A model generated the notes under the pieces. The model was not told the DNA's origin. It worked only from the letters and a program-made list of their open reading frames with translations, and searched no databases. DNA of 54,879 bases. It comes from DATAUK01 sp036268295. Lineage in GTDB: Bacteria > Actinomycetota > Actinomycetes > JAFAQI01. Both the position numbers and the translations under genes were made by a program. Positions 44,048 to 52,368 of this stretch are shown piece after piece; the first letter of the stretch is position 1; every line of letters begins with the position of its first letter. Location: the NCBI GenBank assembly GCA_036268295.1, contig DATAUK010000053.1, positions 1 through 54,879 on the forward strand. Reading direction: 5' to 3'.

Positions 44048-44875
44048 CTACCACCCCCGGAACGTCGGGTCGCGCCGCTCGATGAATGCCCGCACGCCCT
44101 CGTTCGCGTCCTCGGTGGTCATGACCAGCTCCTGCGCCCACGCCTCATCGCTGAAGGCCGCGTCACGGTCGAGGTCGATTGCCCGGTTGACGAGCCGCTT
44201 GGTGATCGATTGGGTCCGGGTCGGACCGGCCGCGAGTCGTTGCGCCAGGTCGACGGCGACGTTGAGCGTCTCGGCCGGCGGAGCAAGCCGGGTCACGAGA
44301 CCCCAACTCGCCGCGACATCGGCAGTGATGTCATCGCCGAACAGATAGATCTGCTTGGCCCGCATCGCGCCGACCAGCCGGGTCAGTAGATAGGCGCCAC
44401 CGGCGTCCGGAGCAATGCCGCGCCGGACGAACACCGGGACGAGCTTGGCGGCCTCGGACATCACGACGAGGTCGCACGCGAGCGCGAGGTGCATGCCCGC
44501 TCCGGCAGCGGTGCCGTTGACCGCCGCGACAACCGGCTTCTCGCAGTCGAGCACCGCCGCAACGAGTCGCTGCCAGCCGGTCGCGATGCCACGCGCAACG
44601 TCGCCCTGCGCCCGGCTCGGAGCACCTTCCGGCTTCGCCGGCGCTGGTAACGGCACCCGCAGGTCGGCGCCGGTGCAGAACGCCCGGTCGCCACCGCCGG
44701 TCATCACGATGGCGCGGACCGCGAGGTCGGCGCTGGCCGCCTCGAGCGCTGCGACCAGTGCCTCGCGGGTCCGCCAGTCGAGCGCGTTTTGCACGTCCGG
44801 CCGGTTCATCGTGAGAGTGAGAACGCCGCCGTCGCGCGAGGCGAGCAGGCTGCGGATCTCTGTTTCCTCGGTCAT
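44048..44875 (-). CDS. enoyl-CoA hydratase/isomerase family protein
   Basis: The 275-residue crotonase has RAFCTGADLRVP and NGTAAGAGMHLALACDLVVMS for the oxyanion hole and FVRRGIAPDAGGAYLLTRLVG near the second active-site loop, where Asp (PDAGG) stands in the position of a catalytic acid. It should hydrate or isomerise an enoyl-CoA. ATGA overlap with the upstream synthetase gene couples the two. Confidence 0.92.
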   Translation of the reverse strand: MTEETEIRSLLASRDGGVLTLTMNRPDVQNALDWRTREALVAALEAASADLAVRAIVMTGGGDRAFCTGADLRVPLPAPAKPEGAPSRAQGDVARGIATGWQRLVAAVLDCEKPVVAAVNGTAAGAGMHLALACDLVVMSEAAKLVPVFVRRGIAPDAGGAYLLTRLVGAMRAKQIYLFGDDITADVAASWGLVTRLAPPAETLNVAVDLAQRLAAGPTRTQSITKRLVNRAIDLDRDAAFSDEAWAQELVMTTEDANEGVRAFIERRDPTFRGW

Positions 44876-46422
44876 CGGGCCGACGCCCCGAACTGCTCGC
44901 GGAGCTTGAACTTCAACACCTTGTTCAAGGTCTCGTTGCGCGGCAGCCGGTCGACGATCTCGAGCCGCTCCGGGATCTTCTGCCTCATCAGGCCGGCGTT
45001 CTCGCACCAGGCCACCATCTCGCCGAACGTGAGCACGTCGGCGGGATCAGCCAGCTCGATGACGGCGCATACCAGCTCGCCGCGCTCGGTGTCCGGCACT
45101 CCGATGACCGCGACCTCGCCGACCTTCGGATGGCTGAACAGCACGTCTTCGAGCTCGCGGGCGGAGATGTTCTCGCCCTTGCGGATGATGACGTCCTTGA
45201 GCCGGCCGGTCAGCCGCAGATGCCCGTCCGGTCTCAGCACGCCGAGGTCACCGGTACGAAACCAGCCGTCGTCATCGAACGCTGCCGCGTTGGCGGCCGG
45301 GTCGGTGTAGCCGACGCACACCACCGGACCGCGAAGCCGGACCTCGCCCTCCTCGTCGGCGACGGCGACCTTGCCGTCCTCGCGGACGATCCGGATCTGC
45401 GCGCCCAGCACCGGCTTGCCGTCGGTCACCGCAAGCTGTTCGTCGGTGTCGTGCGGTGACCCCATCGCCATCATCGGCACCTCGGTCATGCCGTAGCCAT
45501 GGACCACCCGCACCCCCATCTCGCGCTGCACGTCATAGAAGATCTCCGGCGGCTTGGCCGCCCCGCCACCGGACATGATCCGAAGCGTCGGGATGATCTT
45601 CTCGGCCGGCGACTTGCGCTGCTCGGCGAGATACATCTGATAGAACGCGGTGCTGCCGCCGCACATCGTGACGCCGAGCTCCCGGTACGCCGCAACGGCG
45701 TCCGCCGGCACGAAGGCCTCGACCAGCACCGCGCCGAAGCCGGCCGCCAACATCATCAGCAGGTAGTCGGGCCCGGCGATGTGGGAGTACGGGAACGCGA
45801 TCGAGCCGATGTCGTCGGGAGACATGTCGAGCGCGGCCGCCAACCCGCGACCGCCGGCCATCAAGGTCTTGTCGGTGTGCTGCACGCCCTTTGGCTCGGA
45901 CGTGGTGCCCGACGTGTAGTAAACCCAGCGGATGTCGTCGCCGGAGGCCGGCGCCGGCGGCAGCGTCGCCGGATCTCCTCGCGGCAGCTCGGTGTCGACG
46001 GTCAGGACCACCGGCGCCGGATCGAGCTCGGCGGCGAGCTGGTCGGCCATCGCGGTGAAGTCGCGGTCGCGCCAGCGCCCCGGAACGATGACGAACTGCG
46101 GCTTGCTCTGCCGCAGTACGGCGGCTACCTCGCGCTCACGGTAGAGGTGCAGCACCGGGTTCTGGATCGCGCCGAGTCGCGAGAGCGCCATCGAAACGAT
46201 CACGCTCTCGATCCGGGTCGGCAGCTGCCAGGTGACCAGGCTTCCCGGCCAGATGCCGAGCGCCATCAGGCCGGCGGCAACCTCCTCGACCCGGGTCGCG
46301 AACTCGTCGAAGGTGACTCGGCGACCACTGGTGTCGAGCAGCATCACCACCTCGCCCGAAAGCTTGGCGCGCCGGCGTACCAGCTCCCAGATCGTCGGCG
46401 CCTCGAGCAGCGGCTGGCTCAT
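44872..46422 (-). CDS. acyl-CoA synthetase, cyclohexanecarboxylate-CoA ligase-like
   Basis: The 516-residue ANL ligase has YYTSGTTSEPKG near 169-180, HGYGMTEVPM, FRTGDLG and RLKDVIIRKGENISARELED. The last motif is typical of ligases for alicyclic acids such as AliA and of some FadD enzymes. The C-terminal catalytic Lys lies in RNETLNKVLKFKL, a motif lacking the usual Gly before Lys (TGK). It should load the pathway acid onto CoA. A 25-nt gap separates it from the SDR upstream. Confidence 0.92.
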   Translation of the reverse strand: MSQPLLEAPTIWELVRRRAKLSGEVVMLLDTSGRRVTFDEFATRVEEVAAGLMALGIWPGSLVTWQLPTRIESVIVSMALSRLGAIQNPVLHLYREREVAAVLRQSKPQFVIVPGRWRDRDFTAMADQLAAELDPAPVVLTVDTELPRGDPATLPPAPASGDDIRWVYYTSGTTSEPKGVQHTDKTLMAGGRGLAAALDMSPDDIGSIAFPYSHIAGPDYLLMMLAAGFGAVLVEAFVPADAVAAYRELGVTMCGGSTAFYQMYLAEQRKSPAEKIIPTLRIMSGGGAAKPPEIFYDVQREMGVRVVHGYGMTEVPMMAMGSPHDTDEQLAVTDGKPVLGAQIRIVREDGKVAVADEEGEVRLRGPVVCVGYTDPAANAAAFDDDGWFRTGDLGVLRPDGHLRLTGRLKDVIIRKGENISARELEDVLFSHPKVGEVAVIGVPDTERGELVCAVIELADPADVLTFGEMVAWCENAGLMRQKIPERLEIVDRLPRNETLNKVLKFKLREQFGASAR

Positions 46423-46447
46423 AACCGGCAGCCTTGCAGGTGGTCAA

Positions 46448-47353
46448 TCACGAAGCTCCATAGACCGGTACGGCGGGCGGCGCGGCGGCCAGCAGCTCGC
46501 GGACGACGTCGCCGAGCTCGGCCGGTCGCCAGCGCTCGCCGTTGTCCACCCGCGGCCCGTGCTGCCAGCCGTCCGCGACGCTGACGACGCCGCCCTCGAC
46601 CTCGAAGACCCGACCGGTCACCTCGCGCGACTCGGCGGATCCGAGCCAGACGACGAGCGGCGAGACGTTGTCCGGCGACATCGCGTCGAAACCTTCATCG
46701 GGCGCGCGCATCATGTCCGGCATCGCGACCTCCGTCATCCGGGTGCGGGCCGCCGGCGCGATCGCGTTGACGGTGACGCCGTAGCGTGCCAGCTCCGCCG
46801 CTGCGACAAGGGTCATGCCGAGGATGCCGGCCTTGGCCGCGCTGTAGTTGCCCTGACCGACGCTGCCCATCAGCCCGGCGCCGGATGAGGTGTTGATGAT
46901 CCGGGCGTCGACCGGCGCGGCGTCTTTGGACTGCTCACGCCAGTAGCCGGCGGCATGGCGCAGCGGGCAGAAGTGCCCCCGCAGATGCACCCGGATGACG
47001 GCGTCCCACTCCTCGACCGACATCCCCACCAGCATCCGGTCACGCAGGAAGCCGGCGTTGTTGACCAGGACGTCCAGTCTGCCGAAGCCCTCGATGGCAT
47101 TGTTCACCAACGACTTCGCGCCGTCCCAGTCGGTGATGTCGTCGCTGTTGGCGAACGCCTCGCCGCCGGCCGCGAGGATCTCGTCGACGACCTGCTGCGC
47201 GGGTGCGGTTGAGGAGCCCTCGCCCTCGCGCGAGGTGCCGATGTCGTTGACCACCACGCGCGCACCTTCGGCGGCGAACGCCAGCGCGTGCGCGCGACCC
47301 AGCCCGCCTCCGGCTCCGGTGACGATGACGACCCGTCCGTCGCAAAGGCTCAT
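46448..47353 (-). CDS. short-chain dehydrogenase, Rv3548c-like
   Basis: The 301-residue SDR of the MFE-2 type has VTGAGGGLGRAHALAFAAEG, VVNDIGTSREG, VNNAGFLRDRMLVGM and NTSSGAGLMGSVGQGNYSAAK, and ends PAVPVYGAS. These runs closely match Rv3548c of the M. tuberculosis cholesterol cluster as I recall it. A 3-hydroxyacyl-CoA dehydrogenase role is likely. ATGA overlaps join it to the SDR upstream. Confidence 0.93.
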   Translation of the reverse strand: MSLCDGRVVIVTGAGGGLGRAHALAFAAEGARVVVNDIGTSREGEGSSTAPAQQVVDEILAAGGEAFANSDDITDWDGAKSLVNNAIEGFGRLDVLVNNAGFLRDRMLVGMSVEEWDAVIRVHLRGHFCPLRHAAGYWREQSKDAAPVDARIINTSSGAGLMGSVGQGNYSAAKAGILGMTLVAAAELARYGVTVNAIAPAARTRMTEVAMPDMMRAPDEGFDAMSPDNVSPLVVWLGSAESREVTGRVFEVEGGVVSVADGWQHGPRVDNGERWRPAELGDVVRELLAAAPPAVPVYGAS

Positions 47354-48108
47354 CGCAGGTATGCCTGCCCGCCGTCGACCATCAGGGTGGTGCCAGTCAC
47401 ATACCCGGCGTCCTCGGAGAGCAAGAACGTGACCGCCCGCCCGACGTCCTCCTCGAGCCGACCGACTCGGCCGAGTGGAATCGTCGCGACGAACTCCTCG
47501 AACTCCTTGACCGCGAACTGCGACCACATCTCCAGGCCCGGTGACATCCCGTTCGGGATCACGGAGTTCACCCGGATCCCGTCCTTGCCCCACTCGAGCG
47601 CCGCCATCCGCGTCATCGTGCGGATCATCTCCTTGGTGCCGGCGTACAGCGCGAATCCGGGCAGGTCGTTGCGAAGCGCGGAACCGGTGCCGAGGTTGAC
47701 CACCGAGCCGCGCGACTCCTTGAGCGCCGGGTAGGCCGCCTGCATGAACCACAGCGAGCCGAGAAACCCGCTCTCCCAGGTCCGCCGGGCATCCTTCTCG
47801 GTGATCTCGAGCACCGGGCCGAGCGACACCATCTGCGCGTTGTTGACCACACCGTCGATCCGGTCGAACCGGTCGAGGGCCGCGGCAATACTGGCATCCA
47901 CCTCGTCACGGTGTCGTACGTCGCACTGCACCGCGAGCGCCTCGACTCCTCGCTCGCCGATTTCCGCAGCAGTTTTCTCGACCTTCGCCATGGTGCGGCC
48001 GGCCGCAACGATCGACGCGCCCTCGGCGGCAGCGGCCAGCGCGATGCCGGCACCGATACCTTGGCCGGCACCGGTCACGATCACGACCTTGCCGTCGAGT
48101 CGACCCAC
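47350..48108 (-). CDS. short-chain dehydrogenase/reductase
   Basis: The 252-residue SDR has VTGAGQGIGAGIAL, CDVRHRDEVDASI, VNNAQMVSLGPV and NLGTGSALRNDLPGFALYAGTK with Ser, Tyr and Lys present, and ends MVDGGQAYLR. Ala-Gly-Arg after beta-2 (VAAGRT) suggests NADP(H). It is the first gene of the eight-gene minus operon ending at 40534. The GTG at 48108 is 28 nt from the operator and has GAGAGG about 10 nt upstream; no clean TAnnnT box was seen. Confidence 0.92.
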   Translation of the reverse strand: MGRLDGKVVIVTGAGQGIGAGIALAAAAEGASIVAAGRTMAKVEKTAAEIGERGVEALAVQCDVRHRDEVDASIAAALDRFDRIDGVVNNAQMVSLGPVLEITEKDARRTWESGFLGSLWFMQAAYPALKESRGSVVNLGTGSALRNDLPGFALYAGTKEMIRTMTRMAALEWGKDGIRVNSVIPNGMSPGLEMWSQFAVKEFEEFVATIPLGRVGRLEEDVGRAVTFLLSEDAGYVTGTTLMVDGGQAYLR

Positions 48109-48136
48109 CCTGCACGCACCTCTCACCCCTCGTTTC

Positions 48137-48158
48137 TGATGGGTCGTCAGGTTATCGT
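48137..48158. promoter_or_regulatory. operator TGATGGGTCGTCA with leaderless FadE promoter
   Basis: The operator 48137-48149 has one changed arm base relative to the consensus. TATCGT at 48153-48158 ends 7 nt before the GTG at 48166, giving a leaderless FadE message. The divergent SDR operon starts at 48108. Confidence 0.75.
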
Positions 48159-48165
48159 TGCGGAC

Positions 48166-49356
48166 GTGGACCTGCGTGACTCGCCCGACGAACAACGGTT
48201 CCGGGCCGAGCTGCGCGACTGGCTCGTGGCAGCGCTTGCGATGCTGCCACCCAAACCGGATCACAACGACTGGCCCGGCCGACGTGCCTACGACACGGCG
48301 TGGCAGAAGCAGCTACACGCGGCCGGGTACGCCGGCATCAACTGGCCGATCGAGTACGGCGGCCGCGGCGCCACTCCGACCGAGCACCTGATCTTCCTGG
48401 AAGAGAGCGAGCGAGCCGGGGCGCCGTACGTCGGGGTCAACTTCGTCGGGCTGCTTCATGCCGGTCCGACGATCGCAACCGAGGGCAACGCCGAGCAGCG
48501 GGCCGAGCACCTGCCACGGATCCTTGCCGGCGAGGAGGTCTGGTGCCAAGGATTCAGCGAGCCGACCGCCGGCTCCGACCTGGCCTCGATGCGCACCCGC
48601 GCGGTCCGTGATGGGGAGCACTACGTCGTCAGCGGCCACAAGCTCTGGACCTCCCACGCCGAGGCCGCCGACTTCTGCGAGCTGCTCGTCCGCACCGACT
48701 CGGATGCCCCGAAACACAAGGGAATCTCGTGGCTGATGGTGCCGATGGACTCGCCCGGCATCGAGGTCAGGCCGCTTCGCACCATCCTCGGCTCGACCGA
48801 GTTCAGCGAGGTGTTCTTTGACGACGTGCGGGTGCCGGTCGCGAACCGGGTCGGTGAGGAGAACGACGGCTGGCGGGTCACCATGGTGACGCTGTCCTTC
48901 GAGCGCGGCACCGCGTGGGTCGATCAGATCGTCGACTCGATCCGGCTGGTCGGTGACCTCGCGAGGATTGCCAAGCGGGTCACCGACCGACATGGCACTG
49001 CCTGGGACGACCGCGGCCTTCGCCGTGACATCGGCCACCTCGCCGCCGAGTTCGATGCGTTGTGGGCGTTGACGAAACGTGGCGTCTCCGAGGCAAGCGG
49101 TGGTTCCGGCATACCTGGCCCGAGCGCGTCGGTGTTGAAGCTTCGCTACACCGAGGCCCGGCAGCGGCTGATGGACCTCGGGGCGCGGGTGCTCGACCGG
49201 GCGTCACTGTCGCGCACCGACCTCGCCGGGTTGCCGGCGGCAGAGTGGGCCAACGAACGGATCAACTCGATCAACTACACGATTGCCGCGGGCACGTCGC
49301 AGATCCAGCGCAACATCGTCGGCGAGCGCATCCTCGGGCTGCCGAGGGAGCGCTGA
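48166..49356 (+). CDS. acyl-CoA dehydrogenase, large subunit type
   Basis: The 396-residue enzyme has WCQGFSEPTAGSDLASMRTR, GHKLWTSHAEAADFCELL and AAGTSQIQRNIVGERILGL. The MCAD-type Glu position is Ala. The AGTSQIQRN ending resembles FadE26/FadE28-like subunits of heterotetramers from memory. GTG 48166 was chosen because the -10 ends 7 nt before it; upstream in-frame codons would run through the operator. The stop overlaps the ATG of its partner (TGATG). Confidence 0.94.
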   Translation: MDLRDSPDEQRFRAELRDWLVAALAMLPPKPDHNDWPGRRAYDTAWQKQLHAAGYAGINWPIEYGGRGATPTEHLIFLEESERAGAPYVGVNFVGLLHAGPTIATEGNAEQRAEHLPRILAGEEVWCQGFSEPTAGSDLASMRTRAVRDGEHYVVSGHKLWTSHAEAADFCELLVRTDSDAPKHKGISWLMVPMDSPGIEVRPLRTILGSTEFSEVFFDDVRVPVANRVGEENDGWRVTMVTLSFERGTAWVDQIVDSIRLVGDLARIAKRVTDRHGTAWDDRGLRRDIGHLAAEFDALWALTKRGVSEASGGSGIPGPSASVLKLRYTEARQRLMDLGARVLDRASLSRTDLAGLPAAEWANERINSINYTIAAGTSQIQRNIVGERILGLPRER

Positions 49357-50264
49357 TGTACTTCCTGCCGACCGTCGACCAGCTCGCGTTGCAGCGCGGG
49401 GTGCGCGACCTGCTCGACGACCGCTTCCCGCTCGACCGGCTGCCGGCCGGGTACGACGCCGGGTTGTGGGAGTCGCTGACCGAGACCGGCGTTTTCTCGC
49501 TTCGCTCGGAGCTCGGTCTCGGGCTCGCCGATGCGGTGCTGGTCTTCGAGGAGCTCGGCCGCGCCGGCCTGCCCGGGCCGCTGGTCGGCACCTTCCTGCT
49601 CGGTGGCTCGGTCGCCGGTCCGGTCACGGTGGTCGATCCTGACCGGCGACCGTTGTTGGTGAGCCATCTCGACGTCGCGGCCGGGCTGCTGGTCCTCGAC
49701 ACCGACGGGGCCTATGTCGCTGCGCCCGTCACGGGTGTGCCGCTGAGCGACCCGGTCGACCCGCTCACGCCGCTGCACGAGCTGGTCGCCGTCCCCGACC
49801 CGACGGCGACCCGGCTCGGCGAGACGACTGCGGAGCTTCGAGCCGCCGGTGTGGTGCTGACCGCGGCGCTTCAGGTCGGCCTCGCCGGCAGGCTGACCGA
49901 GCTCGCGGTCGACTACGCCAAGACCCGCGAGCAGTTCGGCAAGCCGATCGGGTCGTTCCAGGCAGTCAAACACCTGTGCGCCGACATGTTCGTCCGCGCC
50001 GAGCTGGCGCGGGCCGGCGTACACAGCGCCGCGGTCATGCTCGACGACCCCGAGGTCGGCGACGCCAGCCGCGCGGTCCACGGCGCCAAGCTGCTCGCCG
50101 ACGAGGCCGCAACCACCAACGGTCGATCCTGCATCCAGGTGCACGGTGGCATGGGCTTCACCTGGGAGGTCCCGGTCCACTTCTTCGCCAAGCGGGCGTG
50201 GCTGCAGGCGACCGAGTTCGGCACGGCGGACGAGCACGCCGAGGACCTCGCCGGCCTGCTGTGA
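49356..50264 (+). CDS. acyl-CoA dehydrogenase, small subunit type
   Basis: The 302-residue protein has an eroded N-terminal half and a conserved C-terminal half with YAKTREQFGKPIGSFQAVKH and IQVHGGMGFTWEVPVHFFAKR. Its length and one-base overlap with the large FadE gene make it the beta subunit of an alpha2beta2 dehydrogenase, parallel to the pair at 24326-26490. The stop overlaps the GTG of the synthetase (GTGA). Confidence 0.92.
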   Translation: MYFLPTVDQLALQRGVRDLLDDRFPLDRLPAGYDAGLWESLTETGVFSLRSELGLGLADAVLVFEELGRAGLPGPLVGTFLLGGSVAGPVTVVDPDRRPLLVSHLDVAAGLLVLDTDGAYVAAPVTGVPLSDPVDPLTPLHELVAVPDPTATRLGETTAELRAAGVVLTAALQVGLAGRLTELAVDYAKTREQFGKPIGSFQAVKHLCADMFVRAELARAGVHSAAVMLDDPEVGDASRAVHGAKLLADEAATTNGRSCIQVHGGMGFTWEVPVHFFAKRAWLQATEFGTADEHAEDLAGLL

Positions 50265-51766
50265 CCGCAGCGCTCACGTCGCTCCACTCGTTGTCCGGCG
50301 TCCGGCCCGGCGACATCGCGATCGACGACGGCGAGCGGCTGGAGACCTGGGCGGAGCTCGACGACCGCAGCACTCGATTCGGCAACGGGATCGAGGCGCT
50401 CGGCGCGACGTCCGGAAGTCATATCGCGGTCTGCGTCAGCAACCGGGCCGAGTTCGTCGAAGCCGTGATCGGCGCCTGGCGAGCGGGCTGCGCCTACACC
50501 CCGCTCAAGACCGGCTGGACCGCCGACGAGGTCGGTGCCGTGCTCGACGACGCCGGCACCCGCCTCGTGGTCACCGATCGGGCCGGTGCGCGAGCGGCGG
50601 CGACCGGCCGTCGGATCGCGGTCGTCGACCTCAATGACGGCTTCGAGAGCTGGCTCGGCGGGCAACGCGACGAGCCGCTCCCCGACGACCGGTGCGGCTA
50701 CAAGCTGCCTTACACCTCCGGCACGACCGGCCGGCCAAAGGGCGTCGTGATGTCCGGGTCAGGGACGACGCCGTTCGCCGCCGGCTGGGCCGGGATCGCC
50801 CGATGGGCCGAGACGTTGCGGCTGCCCGGCGACGGCGCGCACCTGTTCCTGTCGCGGCTGTTCAACGGCGCGCCGCAAACGTTCGGGTTCGGCGCGATGG
50901 CACGTGGCGCGACGCTGCGGATCCTTCGGCAGTGGGATCCGGCCGCCGCGCTGGCAGCGCTGGCCGAGCCGGACGTCACCTCGACGATCATGGTGCCCAC
51001 GATGTTCCGGCAGCTGCTGGCGTTGGCCGACATCGATCCCACGGTCGCGCCCGCGCCCGCGCTTCGGACGATCCTGCTCGGCGGCGAGCCGTGCCCGGCG
51101 CCGTTGAAGACCGCGATGGCGGACTGGTTCGGCGACGTCCTCGTCGAGTATTACGGCTTCACCGAAGGCGGCATGACCGTCGTCGGAGCTGACGAGTGGC
51201 GTGATCGACCCGGCACGGTCGGACGGCCGGCGGCAGGGATGTCAGTACGGGTTCTCGACGACGACGGCAACGACGTGGGCCCACGGGAAGAGGGCACGGT
51301 CTACTTCCAGCCGTCTTCCGGCCGCCGATTCCACTATCAGGGCGACGTTTCGAAGACCGAAGGCGCTCACCGCGGCGACGCGTTCACGGTCGGCGACATC
51401 GGCTGGCTCGACGACGACGGCTTCCTTTATCTCTGCGGCCGGCAGGCCGACGTTGTCATCTGCGCCGGCGTCAACATCTACCCGGCCGAGATCGAGCAGG
51501 CGTTGACCGACGTACCCGGCATCGCCGACCTCTGTGCCGTCGGCGGCCCGGATGCCGAGCGCGGCGAGGTGGTCGTGCTGTTCGTCGCGCTGCTCCCTGG
51601 CGTCGATCGCGATGCCTCTCTCGCGGCCATCACCGACCGAGTCACCGAGAAGCTCGCGCCCTACAAACGACCACGCGCGGTGCAGATGATCGACGAGATC
51701 CCCCGCGACCAGACCGGCAAGCTGCTCCGCCGAGTCCTCCGCGACCCGCTCTGGCCGACCCCCTAG
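50261..51766 (+). CDS. acyl-CoA synthetase, FadD17-like length
   Basis: The 501-residue ANL ligase has YTSGTTGRPKG at 151-161, YYGFTEGGMTVVG for A5, TVGDIGWLDDDGFLYLCGRQADV and the catalytic Lys in RDQTGKLLRRVLR. The short region before the P-loop and the FTEGGM motif set it apart from the other five ligases here. It is cotranslated with the FadE pair and ends the plus-strand operon, followed by the third 40-nt hairpin element. Confidence 0.92.
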   Translation: MTAALTSLHSLSGVRPGDIAIDDGERLETWAELDDRSTRFGNGIEALGATSGSHIAVCVSNRAEFVEAVIGAWRAGCAYTPLKTGWTADEVGAVLDDAGTRLVVTDRAGARAAATGRRIAVVDLNDGFESWLGGQRDEPLPDDRCGYKLPYTSGTTGRPKGVVMSGSGTTPFAAGWAGIARWAETLRLPGDGAHLFLSRLFNGAPQTFGFGAMARGATLRILRQWDPAAALAALAEPDVTSTIMVPTMFRQLLALADIDPTVAPAPALRTILLGGEPCPAPLKTAMADWFGDVLVEYYGFTEGGMTVVGADEWRDRPGTVGRPAAGMSVRVLDDDGNDVGPREEGTVYFQPSSGRRFHYQGDVSKTEGAHRGDAFTVGDIGWLDDDGFLYLCGRQADVVICAGVNIYPAEIEQALTDVPGIADLCAVGGPDAERGEVVVLFVALLPGVDRDASLAAITDRVTEKLAPYKRPRAVQMIDEIPRDQTGKLLRRVLRDPLWPTP

Positions 51767-51774
51767 CCGCATCA

Positions 51775-51814
51775 GTCAGACCTCCCCGGCGCTATAACGC
51801 CCGGAGAGTCTGAC
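51775..51814. terminator. 40-nt hairpin repeat, copy 3
   Basis: GTCAGAC at 51775-51781 pairs with GTCTGAC at 51808-51814, and further inside TCC/GGA and GGCG/CGCC-type pairs extend the stem imperfectly. It is the same length as the copies at 7249 and 30196 and follows the synthetase stop by 8 nt. Confidence 0.6.
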
Positions 51815-51838
51815 GCTTTGGTTGTGAGACGCCGTACC

Positions 51839-51866
51839 TGACGCCCCGTCAGATTCCCCGTAGTCT
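51839..51866. promoter_or_regulatory. operator TGACGCCCCGTCA with leaderless promoter
   Basis: The operator is 51839-51851. TAGTCT at 51861-51866 ends 6 nt before the ATG at 51873 of the Ddn-like gene, so the message is probably leaderless. Confidence 0.76.
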
Positions 51867-51872
51867 GTCCGG

Positions 51873-52355
51873 ATGCCCGCAGACATCGACAGCAGACTCG
51901 GCCGGACCGTCGTGAAGTTCAGCGGCACCAAGACCTTCATGCGGGTCGGGCCGAAGATCGTGCCGCACCTGGACCGCGCCCTGCACAAGCTCACCGGCGG
52001 CCGGGTCATCCTCAGCGGTGCCATGCTGCCGTCGCTGGTCCTGACCACGACCGGCGCCAAGACCGGCCTGCAACGCACGACCCCGCTGGCCACCAAGCCC
52101 GAGGACGAGCACTGGTACGTCGTCGGAAGCAACTTCGGTCGCGACAACCATCCGGCCTGGACGGCCAACCTGATCGCCCATCCCGATGTCCAGATCTCGT
52201 TCAAGGCCAAGGACATTCCGGTCCGCGCCACGCTGCTGAACGACGGCGAGAAGGCCGAGCTATGGCCGCGGCTGGTGAAGTTCTGGCCGAACTACGACGT
52301 CTACACCGAGCGAAGCGGTCGCAATCTTCGGATCTTCCGGCTCGACCCGCGATAG
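51873..52355 (+). CDS. Ddn-family F420-dependent nitroreductase-like protein
   Basis: The 160-residue protein has LVLTTTGAKTGLQRTTPLA, WYVVGSNFGRDNHPAWTANLIAHPDVQI and VRATLLN, the signature of the deazaflavin-dependent nitroreductase family. Members use F420H2 to reduce quinones or enones and are membrane-associated. M. tuberculosis ddn itself lies inside the cholesterol region, so the association is conserved in kind. It starts a short operon with the epimerase-like gene 13 nt downstream. Confidence 0.92.
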   Translation: MPADIDSRLGRTVVKFSGTKTFMRVGPKIVPHLDRALHKLTGGRVILSGAMLPSLVLTTTGAKTGLQRTTPLATKPEDEHWYVVGSNFGRDNHPAWTANLIAHPDVQISFKAKDIPVRATLLNDGEKAELWPRLVKFWPNYDVYTERSGRNLRIFRLDPR

Positions 52356-52368
52356 CCCGACAACCCAG

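Noticed and set aside
8866..51851. KstR or KstR2 binding sites
   Set aside because: The repeated operator has CTGACG/CGTCAG arms, unlike the sites I know for those two repressors; no copies of those sites were noticed at the operon heads.
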